64,000 bases of DNA from Anaeromyxobacter sp. (GCA_016718565.1 JADKCZ010000010.1:124001-188000), one strand, 5' to 3'. Positions 1-9,766 are shown, counted from the first letter of the stretch. Notes: generated from the sequence alone by a model not told the origin. A program made the numbers and translations.

Positions 1-1
1 G

Positions 2-439
2 GAGCGGACCGGCGAGGTGGTCTACGTGATCTTCTTCGCCACCGCCGGGGCCCACCTCGACCTCGGCCTCCTGGCGCAGCTCTGGCCGGCGGCGCTGCTG
101 CTGGCCGGCGCCCGGGCCGCCCTCGCGGTGGTGGGCGGCCGGCTCTCGTCGCGGCTGGCCGGTGACCCGCCGGTGCTGGCGCGGTGGGGCTTCGCCGGGC
201 TGGTGCCGCAGGCCGGGCTGGCCCTCGGCATCGCCAGCCAGGTGACCGCCCAGTTCCCGCAGCTGGGCACGTCCTTCGGGGCGCTGGTGGTGGCGGTGGT
301 GGCGGTCAACGAGCTGGCCGGGCCGGTGCTGCTCAAGGTGGCCCTCGACCGGGCCGGCGAGACCGCCGCCGAGGCCGGGGCGCCCGGACCGGCCGGGGGC
401 GAGGCGCTGGCCGAGGCCGGGCCGGGAGGCCAGGCGTGA
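2..439 (+). CDS. Cation:proton antiporter, C-terminal part (5' end outside window)
   Basis: The reading frame is already open at the left edge, so only the last ~145 residues are seen. They are strongly hydrophobic, with several predicted membrane spans, including a Gly/Ala-rich helix around the GLVPQAGLALGIA segment that resembles the last transmembrane helices of Kef/NhaP-type sodium/proton exchangers (CPA families). The tail is a soluble Ala/Gly/Glu-rich stretch. The stop codon overlaps the GTG start of the next gene, which suggests translational coupling. The family call comes from the pattern of hydrophobic helices only. The ion transported cannot be told from this fragment. Confidence 0.6.
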   Translation, partial: ERTGEVVYVIFFATAGAHLDLGLLAQLWPAALLLAGARAALAVVGGRLSSRLAGDPPVLARWGFAGLVPQAGLALGIASQVTAQFPQLGTSFGALVVAVVAVNELAGPVLLKVALDRAGETAAEAGAPGPAGGEALAEAGPGGQA

Positions 440-1251
440 CGCCGCGGCGGCCGGGCGGCCCGCAGGCCGTGCTCTCCCCGCGCGGGGACGCCTCGCGCCG
501 CCGCCTGCGGCGGGTCTTCCTGGACGGCTTCGTCGCCATGGACGTGGCCGAGCCGCTGGCCTCCTTCGACGCGGACCGCCCGGCCGCGGAGGTGAGGCGC
601 TTCATGGCCGAGCGCGGCTTCGACCGGGTGGGGGTGCGCCGCGGCGGCCTGGTGCGCGGCTACGTGGAGCGGGCCGGGCTCGGGGCCGGGCGCTGCGGCG
701 ACCACCTGCGCCCCTTCGGGCCCGACGACCTGGTGGCCGAGGACGCCTCGCTGCAGGAGGTCATCCAGTCGCTGGCCGTCAACGAGCGCTGCTTCGTGAC
801 GGTGCTCGACGAGGTGGCGGCCGTCGTCACGCTGCAGGACCTGGAGAAGCCGCCGGTGCGGATGTTCATGTTCGGCATGCTCACGGTGCTGGAGATGGTG
901 CTGGCCCGCAGCGTGGAGGGCGCCTTCCCCGGCGAGGCCTGGCGGCTCCACGTGGCGCCGGGCCGGCTCCAGAAGGCGGAGGCGCTGCAGGCCGAGCGGC
1001 GCCGGCGCGGACAGGAAGTGGCCCTGCTCGACTGCCTGCAGTTCTCCGACAAGGGCCAGCTGGCGCTGCGCATCCCCGAGGTGGGCCAGCAGGTGGCGCC
1101 CGAGCTGTCCCGCAAGGCGAAGCTGCGCGCCGTCAAGGAGCTGGAGGAGCTGCGCAACCACCTGGCCCACAGCCAGGAGATCATCCCGGCGGGCTGGGCC
1201 CGCATCGTCGCCTTCTCGGCCTCGCTCGACCGGCTCCTCGAGTCGCTCTGA
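436..1251 (+). CDS. CBS-domain-like regulatory protein, coupled to the antiporter
   Basis: A 271-residue soluble protein starting at a GTG that overlaps the stop of the antiporter gene. Residues ~25-140 look like a pair of degenerate CBS motifs (the stretch with FVAMDVAEPLASF and the segment around LQEVIQSLAVNERCFVTV fit the typical beta-alpha-beta pattern). The C-terminal half is helical and charged and ends in a segment with LRNHLAHSQEII, reminiscent of HEPN-like or MAE_28990-like helices. CBS pairs often bind adenine nucleotides and gate transporters or channels, so a role in regulating the upstream antiporter is a reasonable inference. I do not recognise the exact family, and the function is not established. 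Confidence 0.6.
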   Translation: MTPRRPGGPQAVLSPRGDASRRRLRRVFLDGFVAMDVAEPLASFDADRPAAEVRRFMAERGFDRVGVRRGGLVRGYVERAGLGAGRCGDHLRPFGPDDLVAEDASLQEVIQSLAVNERCFVTVLDEVAAVVTLQDLEKPPVRMFMFGMLTVLEMVLARSVEGAFPGEAWRLHVAPGRLQKAEALQAERRRRGQEVALLDCLQFSDKGQLALRIPEVGQQVAPELSRKAKLRAVKELEELRNHLAHSQEIIPAGWARIVAFSASLDRLLESL

Positions 1252-1265
1252 GGCGCGCCCCCCGC

Positions 1266-1298
1266 GCCGGCGGGCGGCCGGGCTGCCTGCCCGCCGGC
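1266..1298. terminator. Hairpin between convergent genes
   Basis: A 10-bp perfect GC stem (GCCGGCGGGC pairing with GCCCGCCGGC) with a 13-nt loop lies in the 67-bp gap between two convergent genes. There is no T-run on either side, so it may be a bidirectional, weak or Rho-assisted terminator. Confidence 0.5.
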
Positions 1299-1318
1299 CT
1301 CCCCCGGGCCCCGGCCCG

Positions 1319-2977
1319 CTACGCGTAGGTCCGGTACTTCGGCTCCCACATGGCGGCCTCCACCATGGCCGCCACGTCGACCGGCCGCGGCACGCCGGCC
1401 AGGCCGTCCTGGAAGGCCACCTCGGCCACCGCCGCGCCGATGGCCGCCGACACCTCGCGGATGCGCGAGAGCTTGGGGTAGATGCGCCCCACCGCCAGGT
1501 CCTCGGGCTGGACCAGCGAGGCCAGCGTGCGCGCCGCCGCCGCGAACATCCGGTCGGTGACGTGGCGCGCCCGGGTGGCCACCACGCCCAGCCCGACGCC
1601 CGGGAAGATGTAGGCGTTGTTGCCCTGGCCCGGCTGGAAGGTCCGGCCGTCGAGCACGCAGGGAGGGAACGGGCTGCCGGAGGCGAAGATGGCCTGGCCG
1701 CGCGACCAGCGGTAGGCCTCCTCGGCGGAGCACTCCGACTTGGAGGTGGGGTTGGAGAGCGCGAAGATCATGGGCCGGGCGTTGAGCCGGCTCATCTCCT
1801 CGACGATGGCCTGGTTGAAGGCCTTGGACATGGTGGAGACGCCCACCAGGGCGGTGGGCCGCAGCGCCTTGATGGCGGAGAGCAGGTCGGCCTGCGGCGC
1901 GGCGTCGTGGGCGAAGCGCAGCTTGTGCTGCGCCAGGTCGGTGCGCGACTTGACCACCAGCCCCTTGGTGTCCACGAACCAGCAGCGGCGCCGTGCCTCC
2001 TCCGGCGTGGCCCCCTCGTCCACCATGGCCGAGGCGATCAGGTCGCCGATGCCGATGCCGGCCTCGCCGGCCCCCAGGAACAGCACGGTCTGCTCGCGCA
2101 ACGTCTTGCCGGTGAGCCGCAGCGCCGAGTAGAGGCCGGAGAGGGTGACCGCGGCTGTGCCCTGGATGTCGTCGTTGAAGGTGCAGACCTTGTCGCGCCA
2201 CTGCTCCAGCAGCCGGAAGGCGTTGGCGTTGCCGAAGTCCTCGAACTGCAGCAGGGCCTGGGGCATGACCAGCTTCACCGCCTCGACGAACTCGGCCACG
2301 AAGGCGTCGTAGGCCTCGCCGCGCACGCGCGGCTGGCGCAGGCCGAGGTAGAGCGGGTCGCGCCGGTAGCCCTCGTTCTCGGTGCCCACGTCCAGCATGA
2401 TGGGCAGGGTCTTGGCCGGGTCGATGCCGGCGCAGGCGGTGTAGAGCGAGAGCTTGCCCACCGGGATGCCCATGCCGCCCACGCCCTGGTCGCCCAGCCC
2501 GAGGATGCGCTCGCCGTCGGTGACCACGATGACCCGCACGTCCGGCTTGGGCCAGGCGCGCAGGATGTCGGCCAGCTTCCCGCGGTCGTCCCAGGAGAGG
2601 TAGAGACCGCGCGGCCGCCGGAAGAGGTGGCCCCACTGCTGGCAGGCCTGCCCCACGGTGGGCGTGTAGATGACCGGCATCATCTCCTCGATGTGCTCGG
2701 TCACCAGCCGGTAGAAGAGCGTCTCGTTCCGGTCCTGCAGGCTGACCAGGTGGATGTAGCGCTCCAGGTCGGTCTGCTTCTGCTGGTAGTTGCCCACCAC
2801 CCGGGCCAGCTGCTCCTCGATGGTGTGGACGTTGGGCGGCAGGAGGCCGCGCAGCCCGAGCGCGTCGCGCTCGGCGAGCGTGAAGGCCGTGCCCTTGTTG
2901 AGCAGCGGCTCGTGCAGCAGGGCCTCACCGTGCGGCAACGTGTGGCCAGCCTGACCAGCGACGGACTTCTCACCCAT
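1319..2977 (-). CDS. maeA: NAD-dependent malic enzyme
   Basis: A 552-residue protein that converts L-malate to pyruvate and CO2 with reduction of NAD(P). It has the full malic-enzyme domain order. The N-terminal domain carries the PVIYTPTVGQ motif with the catalytic Tyr (~104) and the GLGDQGVGGMGIPVGK motif with the catalytic Lys (~175). The metal-binding acidic stretches are FEDFGNANAF and NDDIQGTAA, and the Rossmann domain has GAGEAGIGIGDL near residue 300. The length matches the large (~550-aa) NAD-type ScfA/MaeA class rather than the ~400-aa MaeB class. It is monocistronic and faces the CBS gene. The coenzyme preference is inferred from family size. Confidence 0.95.
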   Translation of the reverse strand: MGEKSVAGQAGHTLPHGEALLHEPLLNKGTAFTLAERDALGLRGLLPPNVHTIEEQLARVVGNYQQKQTDLERYIHLVSLQDRNETLFYRLVTEHIEEMMPVIYTPTVGQACQQWGHLFRRPRGLYLSWDDRGKLADILRAWPKPDVRVIVVTDGERILGLGDQGVGGMGIPVGKLSLYTACAGIDPAKTLPIMLDVGTENEGYRRDPLYLGLRQPRVRGEAYDAFVAEFVEAVKLVMPQALLQFEDFGNANAFRLLEQWRDKVCTFNDDIQGTAAVTLSGLYSALRLTGKTLREQTVLFLGAGEAGIGIGDLIASAMVDEGATPEEARRRCWFVDTKGLVVKSRTDLAQHKLRFAHDAAPQADLLSAIKALRPTALVGVSTMSKAFNQAIVEEMSRLNARPMIFALSNPTSKSECSAEEAYRWSRGQAIFASGSPFPPCVLDGRTFQPGQGNNAYIFPGVGLGVVATRARHVTDRMFAAAARTLASLVQPEDLAVGRIYPKLSRIREVSAAIGAAVAEVAFQDGLAGVPRPVDVAAMVEAAMWEPKYRTYA

Positions 2978-3138
2978 GACGACCCCCTCGGAGCGCCGGC
3001 GGACCCGAGGTGGGCGCGGCGGCGTGGCGCGCCGCGCGGAGGCGCGACGGCGAGGGGGATCCTAGGCCTCGCCAGGAAACGCAGCTGCGGCGCGATGACG
3101 CACCGCGCAGCGTCGCGCCCAGGCGCGGGGGGCCGCCG

Positions 3139-4095
3139 TCAGCCCGGCTCCAGCCCCGGCGTGTAGGAGGACAGGATGGCCACGGCGCGGCCGAAGCCGA
3201 AGTTGGTGCTGATGCGGACCACCCGGCGCTCCGCGTCGTCGCTGAACCAGATGTAGGTGGGGCTCTTCTCGCTGAACTTGCCGGAGAGCCCGGTGGGCAC
3301 CCGCACCTTGATGGCCGGGAAGGTGCCCACCCGCGTCTTCACCGACTCGCGCCCCTCCACGGAGGCCACCACGGTGGAGACGGTGCGGCCGGACAGCACC
3401 GGGAACGGCAGGCTGGCGCCGGGATCGAGGGGCAGCAGGCGCAGGCGGAACACCAGCGCCACGAAGTCGAGCGTGCCGGGCGGCACCTCGATGCGGTAGC
3501 TCCGGTCGTACCGGCCGACCTCGCGCACCTCCGCCACGTTGGCGGTGCGGTCGAAGCGGGCCGTGTCGGTGTGCCGGTAGCTGGGCTCGATCCCCTCGAG
3601 CTGCGAGGACTTCGGCAGGCCGGTGGCGGTGTCGAGGAGGCTCACCAGGCTCTGCTTCAGCGACACGATGGCGGCCAGGCCGGCCGACCGCGACACCAGG
3701 TAGACCGGCAGGACGGATCCCTCCCGCTGGCCCACCGAGAGGCGGGCCACCCCGGCCTTGAACCCGCCGAGCTCGACGACGAACTCCATGGCCTCGCCCG
3801 GCGTGTGGGGGGCGCCGGCGTGGGGACTCACGGGGGCGGTGGGCGGGGCGGTGGTGGCGGTCGGCTGGGCGGGCTCGAGCGCCGGCCCGAGCGTGGGGCC
3901 AGGCGCATGCGCCGCTGGGTGCGCCGGTGGGTGCGCGGGCGCGGGCTCGAGCCAGGGGCCGAGGCCGCTGCCGTGCGCCGGTGCGGGCGGCGTCGGGGCG
4001 ACCGGGCCGACGGTGGGCGCGGTGGGCTCCGACGCCCGGGCGACCGGGGGCGCCAGCAGGAGCAGGGCGGCGAGGAGGTGGGGGCGGGTGGTCAC
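3139..4095 (-). CDS. DUF3108 domain protein, exported
   Basis: A 318-residue protein with an N-terminal signal peptide (hydrophobic run ending near VARASE). A Pro/Ala/Thr-rich low-complexity linker follows (~25-95), then a DUF3108-like beta-rich domain (~100-315) with the typical MEFVVELGGFKAGVARLSV start, the VSRSAGLAAIVSL segment, and a C-terminal region ending in YIWFSDDAERRVVRI. DUF3108 proteins are periplasmic, beta-barrel-like proteins of unknown biochemical role, common in Gram-negative bacteria. It lies downstream of, and in the same direction as, the membrane and lipoprotein genes on the other side of a repeat tract, but is probably transcribed alone. Confidence 0.8.
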   Translation of the reverse strand: MTTRPHLLAALLLLAPPVARASEPTAPTVGPVAPTPPAPAHGSGLGPWLEPAPAHPPAHPAAHAPGPTLGPALEPAQPTATTAPPTAPVSPHAGAPHTPGEAMEFVVELGGFKAGVARLSVGQREGSVLPVYLVSRSAGLAAIVSLKQSLVSLLDTATGLPKSSQLEGIEPSYRHTDTARFDRTANVAEVREVGRYDRSYRIEVPPGTLDFVALVFRLRLLPLDPGASLPFPVLSGRTVSTVVASVEGRESVKTRVGTFPAIKVRVPTGLSGKFSEKSPTYIWFSDDAERRVVRISTNFGFGRAVAILSSYTPGLEPG

Positions 4096-4196
4096 GGGTG
4101 GCCTTCGGGGCGTGGCGGCGACACTCTACTCCCACTCCCGACGCCGCGAGTCCCCGGCCGATTCACGCGCCGGGCGGCGCCCCGGGGCAAGGGCGC

Positions 4197-4292
<96 letters not shown>

Positions 4293-4336
4293 CCCGAGGT
4301 CGCGCCCGGGGCCGCGGCCGCGCTAGCATCTCCGCC

Positions 4337-4756
4337 ATGTGGTCCCTCGAGCCCCGGAGCGGGACGGAGCGGCTGGCGGCGGCGCTGGCGCTGCTGGCGG
4401 CGGTGGCCACCACGGTGCGGCTCGAGGAGGTGGGGGATCGCCTGCGGCGCGAGGAGCACCGCGCCTGGTGGGCCTCCAACGGGCGGGACGTCATCAACGC
4501 CGGCGCCCTGCTGGTGATCGCCGCGGCGCTGACCTTGCTCGGCTTCCCGGCGCCGGCGGCGCTGGTGGCCGGCGGCCTGCTCACCCTGGCACTCACCGGG
4601 GTGGCGGTGGTGGAGAGCCGCCTGCCCGAGCGGGCCAGGCCCAGGCTGGTGGCGCTGGGGCTGGGGCTGGCGCTGTCGGCGCCCCTGCTGGCCTTCCCGG
4701 CGGAGGTGGCGGCCGGGCTGGGGCAGGTGGCGGCGCGCCTCTTCCCGGGCGGGTGA
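4337..4756 (+). CDS. Small integral membrane protein, unknown function
   Basis: A 139-residue protein. The ATG at 4337 follows immediately after the repeat field. An N-terminal hydrophobic segment (~12-27) is followed by a short charged loop rich in Arg/Glu (~28-48) and then by two or three further hydrophobic spans (~52-90 and ~100-130). No family motif is recognised. Third-position GC bias is strong, which supports real coding. It stops 36 bp before the convergent lipoprotein gene. Confidence 0.65.
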   Translation: MWSLEPRSGTERLAAALALLAAVATTVRLEEVGDRLRREEHRAWWASNGRDVINAGALLVIAAALTLLGFPAPAALVAGGLLTLALTGVAVVESRLPERARPRLVALGLGLALSAPLLAFPAEVAAGLGQVAARLFPGG

Positions 4757-4792
4757 GCCGGACCGCCGGCGGCGGCCGCGCCTCCCTGGTCG

Positions 4793-5815
4793 CTACCGCG
4801 CCACCACCGTGACCGGCACCCGCGCCGCGCCACGCGCCACCACCAGCTCCACCGCGCCCGAGCGCGACAGGGCCACCACCCGCTGCAGGACGTGCCGTCC
4901 GCCTGCCGCCTCGCCCGCCGCCGAGACGATGACGTCGCCCGGCTGCAGCGCCGGCGACCAGGGCGGCCTGGCCGCCTCCACCAGGAGGCCGCCCGGCAGC
5001 CGCATGAGGCGGGCCAGCTGGGCGTCGGGCGTCACCGGGTCCGTCATGCGGTAGACGGCCAGCCGCTGCAGGTCGGCGTCCAGCGGATCGGCGGTGGCGG
5101 CGCGCTCGGCCAGCGACCTCACGCCGGGCGGCGCCCAGGAGAGGGCCGCGGCCGGCAGCCAGCGCAGCCGCAGCGGCAGCGGGTCGAGCGCCGGGGCGGT
5201 CAGGTGCGGCTCGAGCAGCGCCCAGGCCCGCGCCGTCAGCTCGCGGTGCAGGCGGGTCAGCTCGGGCGTGGGGTCGAACGGGTCGGAGGTGGCGCCGGCC
5301 TGGCGCACCGCCAGGCCCTCCAGCTCCAGCAGCACCCCGCCGCCGGCGCCGTCCAGCACCTCCAGGTGCTCCACGAAGGTGATGGTCTCGCTGGAGCGCA
5401 CCGTCCCCGCGCCGTCGATGGCCCCGCTGGTCCGCTCCACCCGCCGCTCGGCCCAGCCGCGCACCGCCAGGAAGGAGGTGGCCGGCAGGCTGCGGCGCGC
5501 CAGCGAGGAGAGCAGGTCGGTGCCGACGCGCGGGTCGTCGGCCTCGTGCCGCAGCACCAGGAACTCGTCGGGGCCGAAGACCAGCAGGCGCCCCCCGTCG
5601 ACCAGCGCCTCGGCGGTGGCCAGGCCGAAGAGCAGGCTCCGGTGCGGCGGCTCCTCCCAGCGGAAGGCGAACGGGTAGACCGCCGCGGCCCGGGCCGTGA
5701 TGGGCCGGTCGAGCGGCTTCACCACCCGCAGCTGGGTGGAGGCGGTGGTGCAGGCGGACGCCAGGGCCAGCAGGAGGAGGAGCGACAGGCGAGTGGAGGG
5801 GGGGCAGGAAGGCAT
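4793..5815 (-). CDS. Exported lipoprotein with C-terminal PDZ-like region
   Basis: A 340-residue protein with a lipoprotein signal peptide: positive start, hydrophobic stretch, then a lipobox (LASAC, Cys ~22). The middle is a beta-rich domain without a recognised family. The last ~75 residues (RLPGGLLVEAARPPWSPAL, then GDVIVSAAGE) have the pattern of a PDZ domain, the ligand-binding module often found in envelope proteases and scaffold lipoproteins. The protein probably sits in the inner leaflet of the outer membrane. No protease motif is present. Just upstream (5825-5840) is a short inverted repeat, GGTAC-N6-GTACC, which may be an operator or promoter element. Confidence 0.7.
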   Translation of the reverse strand: MPSCPPSTRLSLLLLLALASACTTASTQLRVVKPLDRPITARAAAVYPFAFRWEEPPHRSLLFGLATAEALVDGGRLLVFGPDEFLVLRHEADDPRVGTDLLSSLARRSLPATSFLAVRGWAERRVERTSGAIDGAGTVRSSETITFVEHLEVLDGAGGGVLLELEGLAVRQAGATSDPFDPTPELTRLHRELTARAWALLEPHLTAPALDPLPLRLRWLPAAALSWAPPGVRSLAERAATADPLDADLQRLAVYRMTDPVTPDAQLARLMRLPGGLLVEAARPPWSPALQPGDVIVSAAGEAAGGRHVLQRVVALSRSGAVELVVARGAARVPVTVVAR

Positions 5816-5850
5816 GATCGGGATGGTACGCCGCCGTACCGGCCCGGCAA

Positions 5851-5872
5851 ACCCGACCCCGACCCCGACCCC
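5851..5872. repeat. Short GACCCC microsatellite
   Basis: Three to four GACCCC units in the spacer between the lipoprotein start and the groEL terminator. It is the same hexamer as the larger tracts elsewhere in the window. Confidence 0.8.
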
Positions 5873-5881
5873 ATCAACGAA

Positions 5882-5911
5882 GCGGGGCCCCCGGCGAACC
5901 GGGGGCCCCGC
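5882..5911 (-). terminator. groESL transcription terminator
   Basis: A perfect 13-bp GC stem (GCGGGGCCCCCGG / CCGGGGGCCCCGC) with a CGAA tetraloop, 29 bp downstream of the groEL stop. The T-tract is poor, as is common in GC-rich genomes, but the hairpin is very stable. Confidence 0.85.
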
Positions 5912-5939
5912 GTGAATCCCTCGAGCGGAGGGGGGACGA

Positions 5940-7598
<1,659 letters not shown>

Positions 7599-7641
7599 GT
7601 CTTTGACTCCTTTGCGGTGAGGAAGGGAGAAGGCGGGGGAA

Positions 7642-7932
7642 CTAACCTTCGATCACGCCGAGGATGTCCTCCTCGCGCATCATCAGGTGCTCCACGCCGT
7701 CGATCTTGATCTCGGTGCCGGCGTACTTGGAGAAGAGGACGGTGTCGCCCGGCTTGACGTCGAGCGGGCGGACCTTGCCGTCCTCCTGGACCTTGCCGTT
7801 GCCGACGGCGATCACCTTGCCCTCGATCGGCTTCTCCTTGGCCGTGTCGGGGATGATGATGCCGCCCTTGGTCTTCTGCTCCTCCTCGAGACGCTTCACG
7901 ATGACGCGGTCCTGCAGGGGACGGATGCCCAT
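7642..7932 (-). CDS. groES: Co-chaperonin GroES (Hsp10)
   Basis: A 96-residue cap protein of the GroEL cavity. It begins MGIRPLQDRVIVKR and contains the mobile loop (EEEQKTKGGIIIPDTAKEKP), the GKV-IAVG-NGK segment and the C-terminal EDILGVIEG. The reading frame extends upstream to 8004, but the ATG at 7932 is chosen because an AGGAGG Shine-Dalgarno precedes it, because homologues begin there, and because the upstream extension runs into the CIRCE operator. First gene of groESL. Confidence 0.98.
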   Translation of the reverse strand: MGIRPLQDRVIVKRLEEEQKTKGGIIIPDTAKEKPIEGKVIAVGNGKVQEDGKVRPLDVKPGDTVLFSKYAGTEIKIDGVEHLMMREEDILGVIEG

Positions 7933-7997
7933 GTTGCCTCCTGGTGCGAAGTCCCCGCCCGAAGCGGCGAGGAGGGGGTGGAAGGTCGGTGTGTGTG

Positions 7998-8024
7998 CTG
8001 GCACTCGAGCTGCCCGACTGCCAG
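7998..8024 (-). promoter_or_regulatory. CIRCE operator (HrcA site) of groESL
   Basis: Inverted repeat CTGGCACTC-N9-GACTGCCAG, with 8 of 9 arm positions matching and the exact 9-nt spacer of the CIRCE consensus (TTAGCACTC-N9-GAGTGCTAA). It lies 66 bp upstream of the groES ATG and immediately downstream of the -10 box, so it would sit at the start of the transcript, the usual place for HrcA repression. Confidence 0.9.
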
Positions 8025-8034
8025 CGGCGGCGGG

Positions 8035-8062
8035 ATAGTAATCACGGCGCCATGGGTGTCAA
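8035..8062 (-). promoter_or_regulatory. Housekeeping (sigma-70 type) promoter of groESL
   Basis: On the minus strand there is a perfect -35 TTGACA (8062-8057), a 16-bp spacer and a -10 TACTAT (8040-8035). The start of transcription would fall a few bases before or within the CIRCE element. A strong promoter kept shut by HrcA is the standard CIRCE arrangement. Confidence 0.85.
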
Positions 8063-8150
8063 GCGGACCTGACGATTTCCTAGCTTGTTGGGATGACTCG
8101 GCTTTTCAGACCCTTTTGGCAGTTGACTCGGGCGAGTGCCGAAAGTGGGG

Positions 8151-8177
8151 TTGGCACTCGCCCGCCCCGGGTGCCAG
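8151..8177 (+). promoter_or_regulatory. Second CIRCE-like element, facing the 8256 gene
   Basis: TTGGCACTC-N9-GGGTGCCAG has the same 9-nt spacer as CIRCE with 7 of 9 arm positions pairing. It lies ~80 bp upstream of the divergent gene at 8256 and ~90 bp upstream of the groESL -35 box. It could be a second HrcA operator for groESL or put the divergent gene under heat-shock control. Confidence 0.6.
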
Positions 8178-8255
8178 CGATAAAAAGCCTATGAATCACC
8201 GTGGCTTGAATTGCGGAAGCCCCATCCGTAGGCTCCCGGGAGGAGGTGCGCACCC

Positions 8256-8870
8256 ATGCACAGCCCCATCCTGGTATCCCAGTCGCCGCGGGAGTGGTTC
8301 AAGGAGGCGGTCGGAGAGGTCCTGTCGGTCCGGCACCACCCGGTGAGCCAGGAGGCCGAGTTCTACCTGGTGGAGCTCCTGGCCAGCCGGGTGGCCGGCG
8401 AGCGGCCCCCGGAGCTTGCCGACGCTCCCCTGGACGAGCCACTGGCCCTCCTGCTGCTGCGGGCCATGGCCGCCGAGCGGCGGCAGCGGGCCGCCCACCT
8501 GAAGCGGCTCGGCGACACCTCGCTCTTCGTGTCCGGCTTCTTCGGCGACTCGCTGGCGCGCTCGGCGGTGGACGCCGGCTACTACCGCGCCATGGGAGAG
8601 CGGGCCTACGGGGCGCTGGCGGAGGGCGAGCGGAGCGCCGCGCTGGCCGGGCTCTACGCCGAGCTGTCGCGTCGCTTCGAGGCCCTGGTGGACTGCCTCG
8701 CCGAGGTGGCCGAGCTCTCGGAGCTCGAGTCCAACCGCGGGCTGCTCAGGCTCTACGAGCGCTTCCTGCTGACCCGCTCGCAGCGCGTGGCCGAGAAGCT
8801 GCGGGCCCGCGGGGTAGCGCTCTTCGCCGGCCCCGGCCCGGCGCCGGCCACGGGCGGGACCCGCCACTGA
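8256..8870 (+). CDS. Conserved hypothetical protein, possibly heat-shock co-regulated
   Basis: A 204-residue, mostly alpha-helical soluble protein without signal peptide or membrane span. The ATG at 8256 follows a strong GGGAGGAGG Shine-Dalgarno. Visible features include a Leu/Ala-rich N-terminal helix bundle, the FVSGFFGDSLARSAVDAGYY segment (~92-111) and a C-terminal helical region with many Arg/Glu pairs. I do not assign a function. It is divergent from groESL with a CIRCE-like inverted repeat in its upstream region, so stress regulation is plausible. It is followed by a bidirectional terminator shared with rpoZ. Confidence 0.8.
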   Translation: MHSPILVSQSPREWFKEAVGEVLSVRHHPVSQEAEFYLVELLASRVAGERPPELADAPLDEPLALLLLRAMAAERRQRAAHLKRLGDTSLFVSGFFGDSLARSAVDAGYYRAMGERAYGALAEGERSAALAGLYAELSRRFEALVDCLAEVAELSELESNRGLLRLYERFLLTRSQRVAEKLRARGVALFAGPGPAPATGGTRH

Positions 8871-8904
8871 CGGCCGGGACCGACGGCCACCGGCACCAAA
8901 GCGA

Positions 8905-8927
8905 AGGGGCGCCACGCGGGCGCCCCT
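8905..8927. terminator. Bidirectional terminator between 8256 gene and rpoZ
   Basis: A 9-bp perfect stem (AGGGGCGCC / GGCGCCCCT) with a 5-nt loop in the short gap between two convergent genes. Confidence 0.7.
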
Positions 8928-8952
8928 CGGGTGCTCGGCGACCTCGGGAGGT

Positions 8953-9219
8953 CTAGCGGAGCGTGCGGGTCTGGCCGGCCGGCAGGGTGGCCTTCTCCTT
9001 GTCGAACTTGCCGGAGAGGGCGTCCCGCACCGGGCGATCGAAGCGGACCTTGCCGGTGGCGATCTCGCGGAGCGACAGGACCGGGGCCTTGTTCTTGGTG
9101 TTGGGCTGCAGCGGGCGCGCGCCGGCCATGAGCTGGCGGGTGCGCTTGGTGGCCAGCAGCACCAGGGCGAACCGGTTGTCCACGAGGGGGAGGCAGTCTT
9201 CGACGGTGACGCGAGCCAT
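8953..9219 (-). CDS. rpoZ: RNA polymerase omega subunit
   Basis: An 88-residue omega subunit, which helps assemble and stabilise the beta-prime subunit of RNA polymerase. The diagnostic RpoZ stretch is present: MARVTVEDCLPLVDNRFALV, then the RTRQLMAG motif, the NKAPVLSLREIA segment (helix contacting beta-prime) and a short C-terminal tail. The length is normal for the family. A Shine-Dalgarno-like GGAAGGA precedes the start. It is transcribed alone and faces the 8256 gene. Confidence 0.95.
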   Translation of the reverse strand: MARVTVEDCLPLVDNRFALVLLATKRTRQLMAGARPLQPNTKNKAPVLSLREIATGKVRFDRPVRDALSGKFDKEKATLPAGQTRTLR

Positions 9220-9328
9220 GTGATCCGTCCTTCCGGTGACTTCGAACGGGCTGATCTAGCTGGTGCCGGCCTTCCGGTCAACCCGCCGAGGGCGCGGCCT
9301 CCGCCGGCGCGCCGGGACCGCCTGGGCC

Positions 9329-9766
9329 CTACCCGCCGAAGAGCCTGGCCATGCGCGCCTTCATCTCCTCCTCGGAGACGTCCTCGACGTGGGTGGCGAG
9401 GAACCACTGGTTGCCGAAGGGGTCGGTGACCCGGCCGGTCCGGTCGCCCCAGAACTGCACCTGCAGCGGCTCCTTCACCGTGAAGCCGGCCGCGACGGCC
9501 CGCGCGAAGACCGCGTCGACGTCCGGCACGTACATCATGAGGTGGGTGCCGTGGGCCGGGTACTCGGCGCTGGCCTCGCCCAGCATGAGGCGCGAGTCAC
9601 CGAAGAGCAGCTCGGCGTGGACCACGCTGCCGTCCGGCGCGTCCATGCGGACCGCCTGCCTGGCCCCGAAGACCTGCTGGTAGAGCTCGATGGCCTTGGC
9701 CGCGCCGCGGAGGGTGCAGCCAGGCGTGAGGGTGGAGTAGCCGGCGGGGACGGGGCTGACGGGCAT
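9329..9766 (-). CDS. VOC family protein (glyoxalase/PhnB-like)
   Basis: A 145-residue protein with the paired beta-alpha-beta-beta-beta modules of the vicinal oxygen chelate fold. It is PhnB-like: YSTLTPGCTLRGAAKAIELYQQVFGA at the N-terminus, HAELLFGDSRLMLGEA in the middle, and the C-terminal WGDRTGRVTDPFGNQWFLATH with the usual DPFGN motif. Metal-ligand candidates are His/Glu residues in these strands. Substrate unknown. The ATG at 9766 is chosen over upstream in-frame starts because it has a GGAGG Shine-Dalgarno and because the upstream extension lies in the repeat field. Confidence 0.85.
   Translation of the reverse strand: MPVSPVPAGYSTLTPGCTLRGAAKAIELYQQVFGARQAVRMDAPDGSVVHAELLFGDSRLMLGEASAEYPAHGTHLMMYVPDVDAVFARAVAAGFTVKEPLQVQFWGDRTGRVTDPFGNQWFLATHVEDVSEEEMKARMARLFGG

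Noticed and set aside
8201..8215. Sigma-54 promoter (TGGC ... TTGC) upstream of the 8256 gene
   Set aside because: The GG and GC pairs are two bases too close for a -24/-12 promoter.
8205..8235. Sigma-32-like promoter (CTTGAA ... CCCCATCC) upstream of the 8256 gene
   Set aside because: The two boxes are only 9 bp apart, too close for a sigma-32 promoter, which needs about 13-15 bp.
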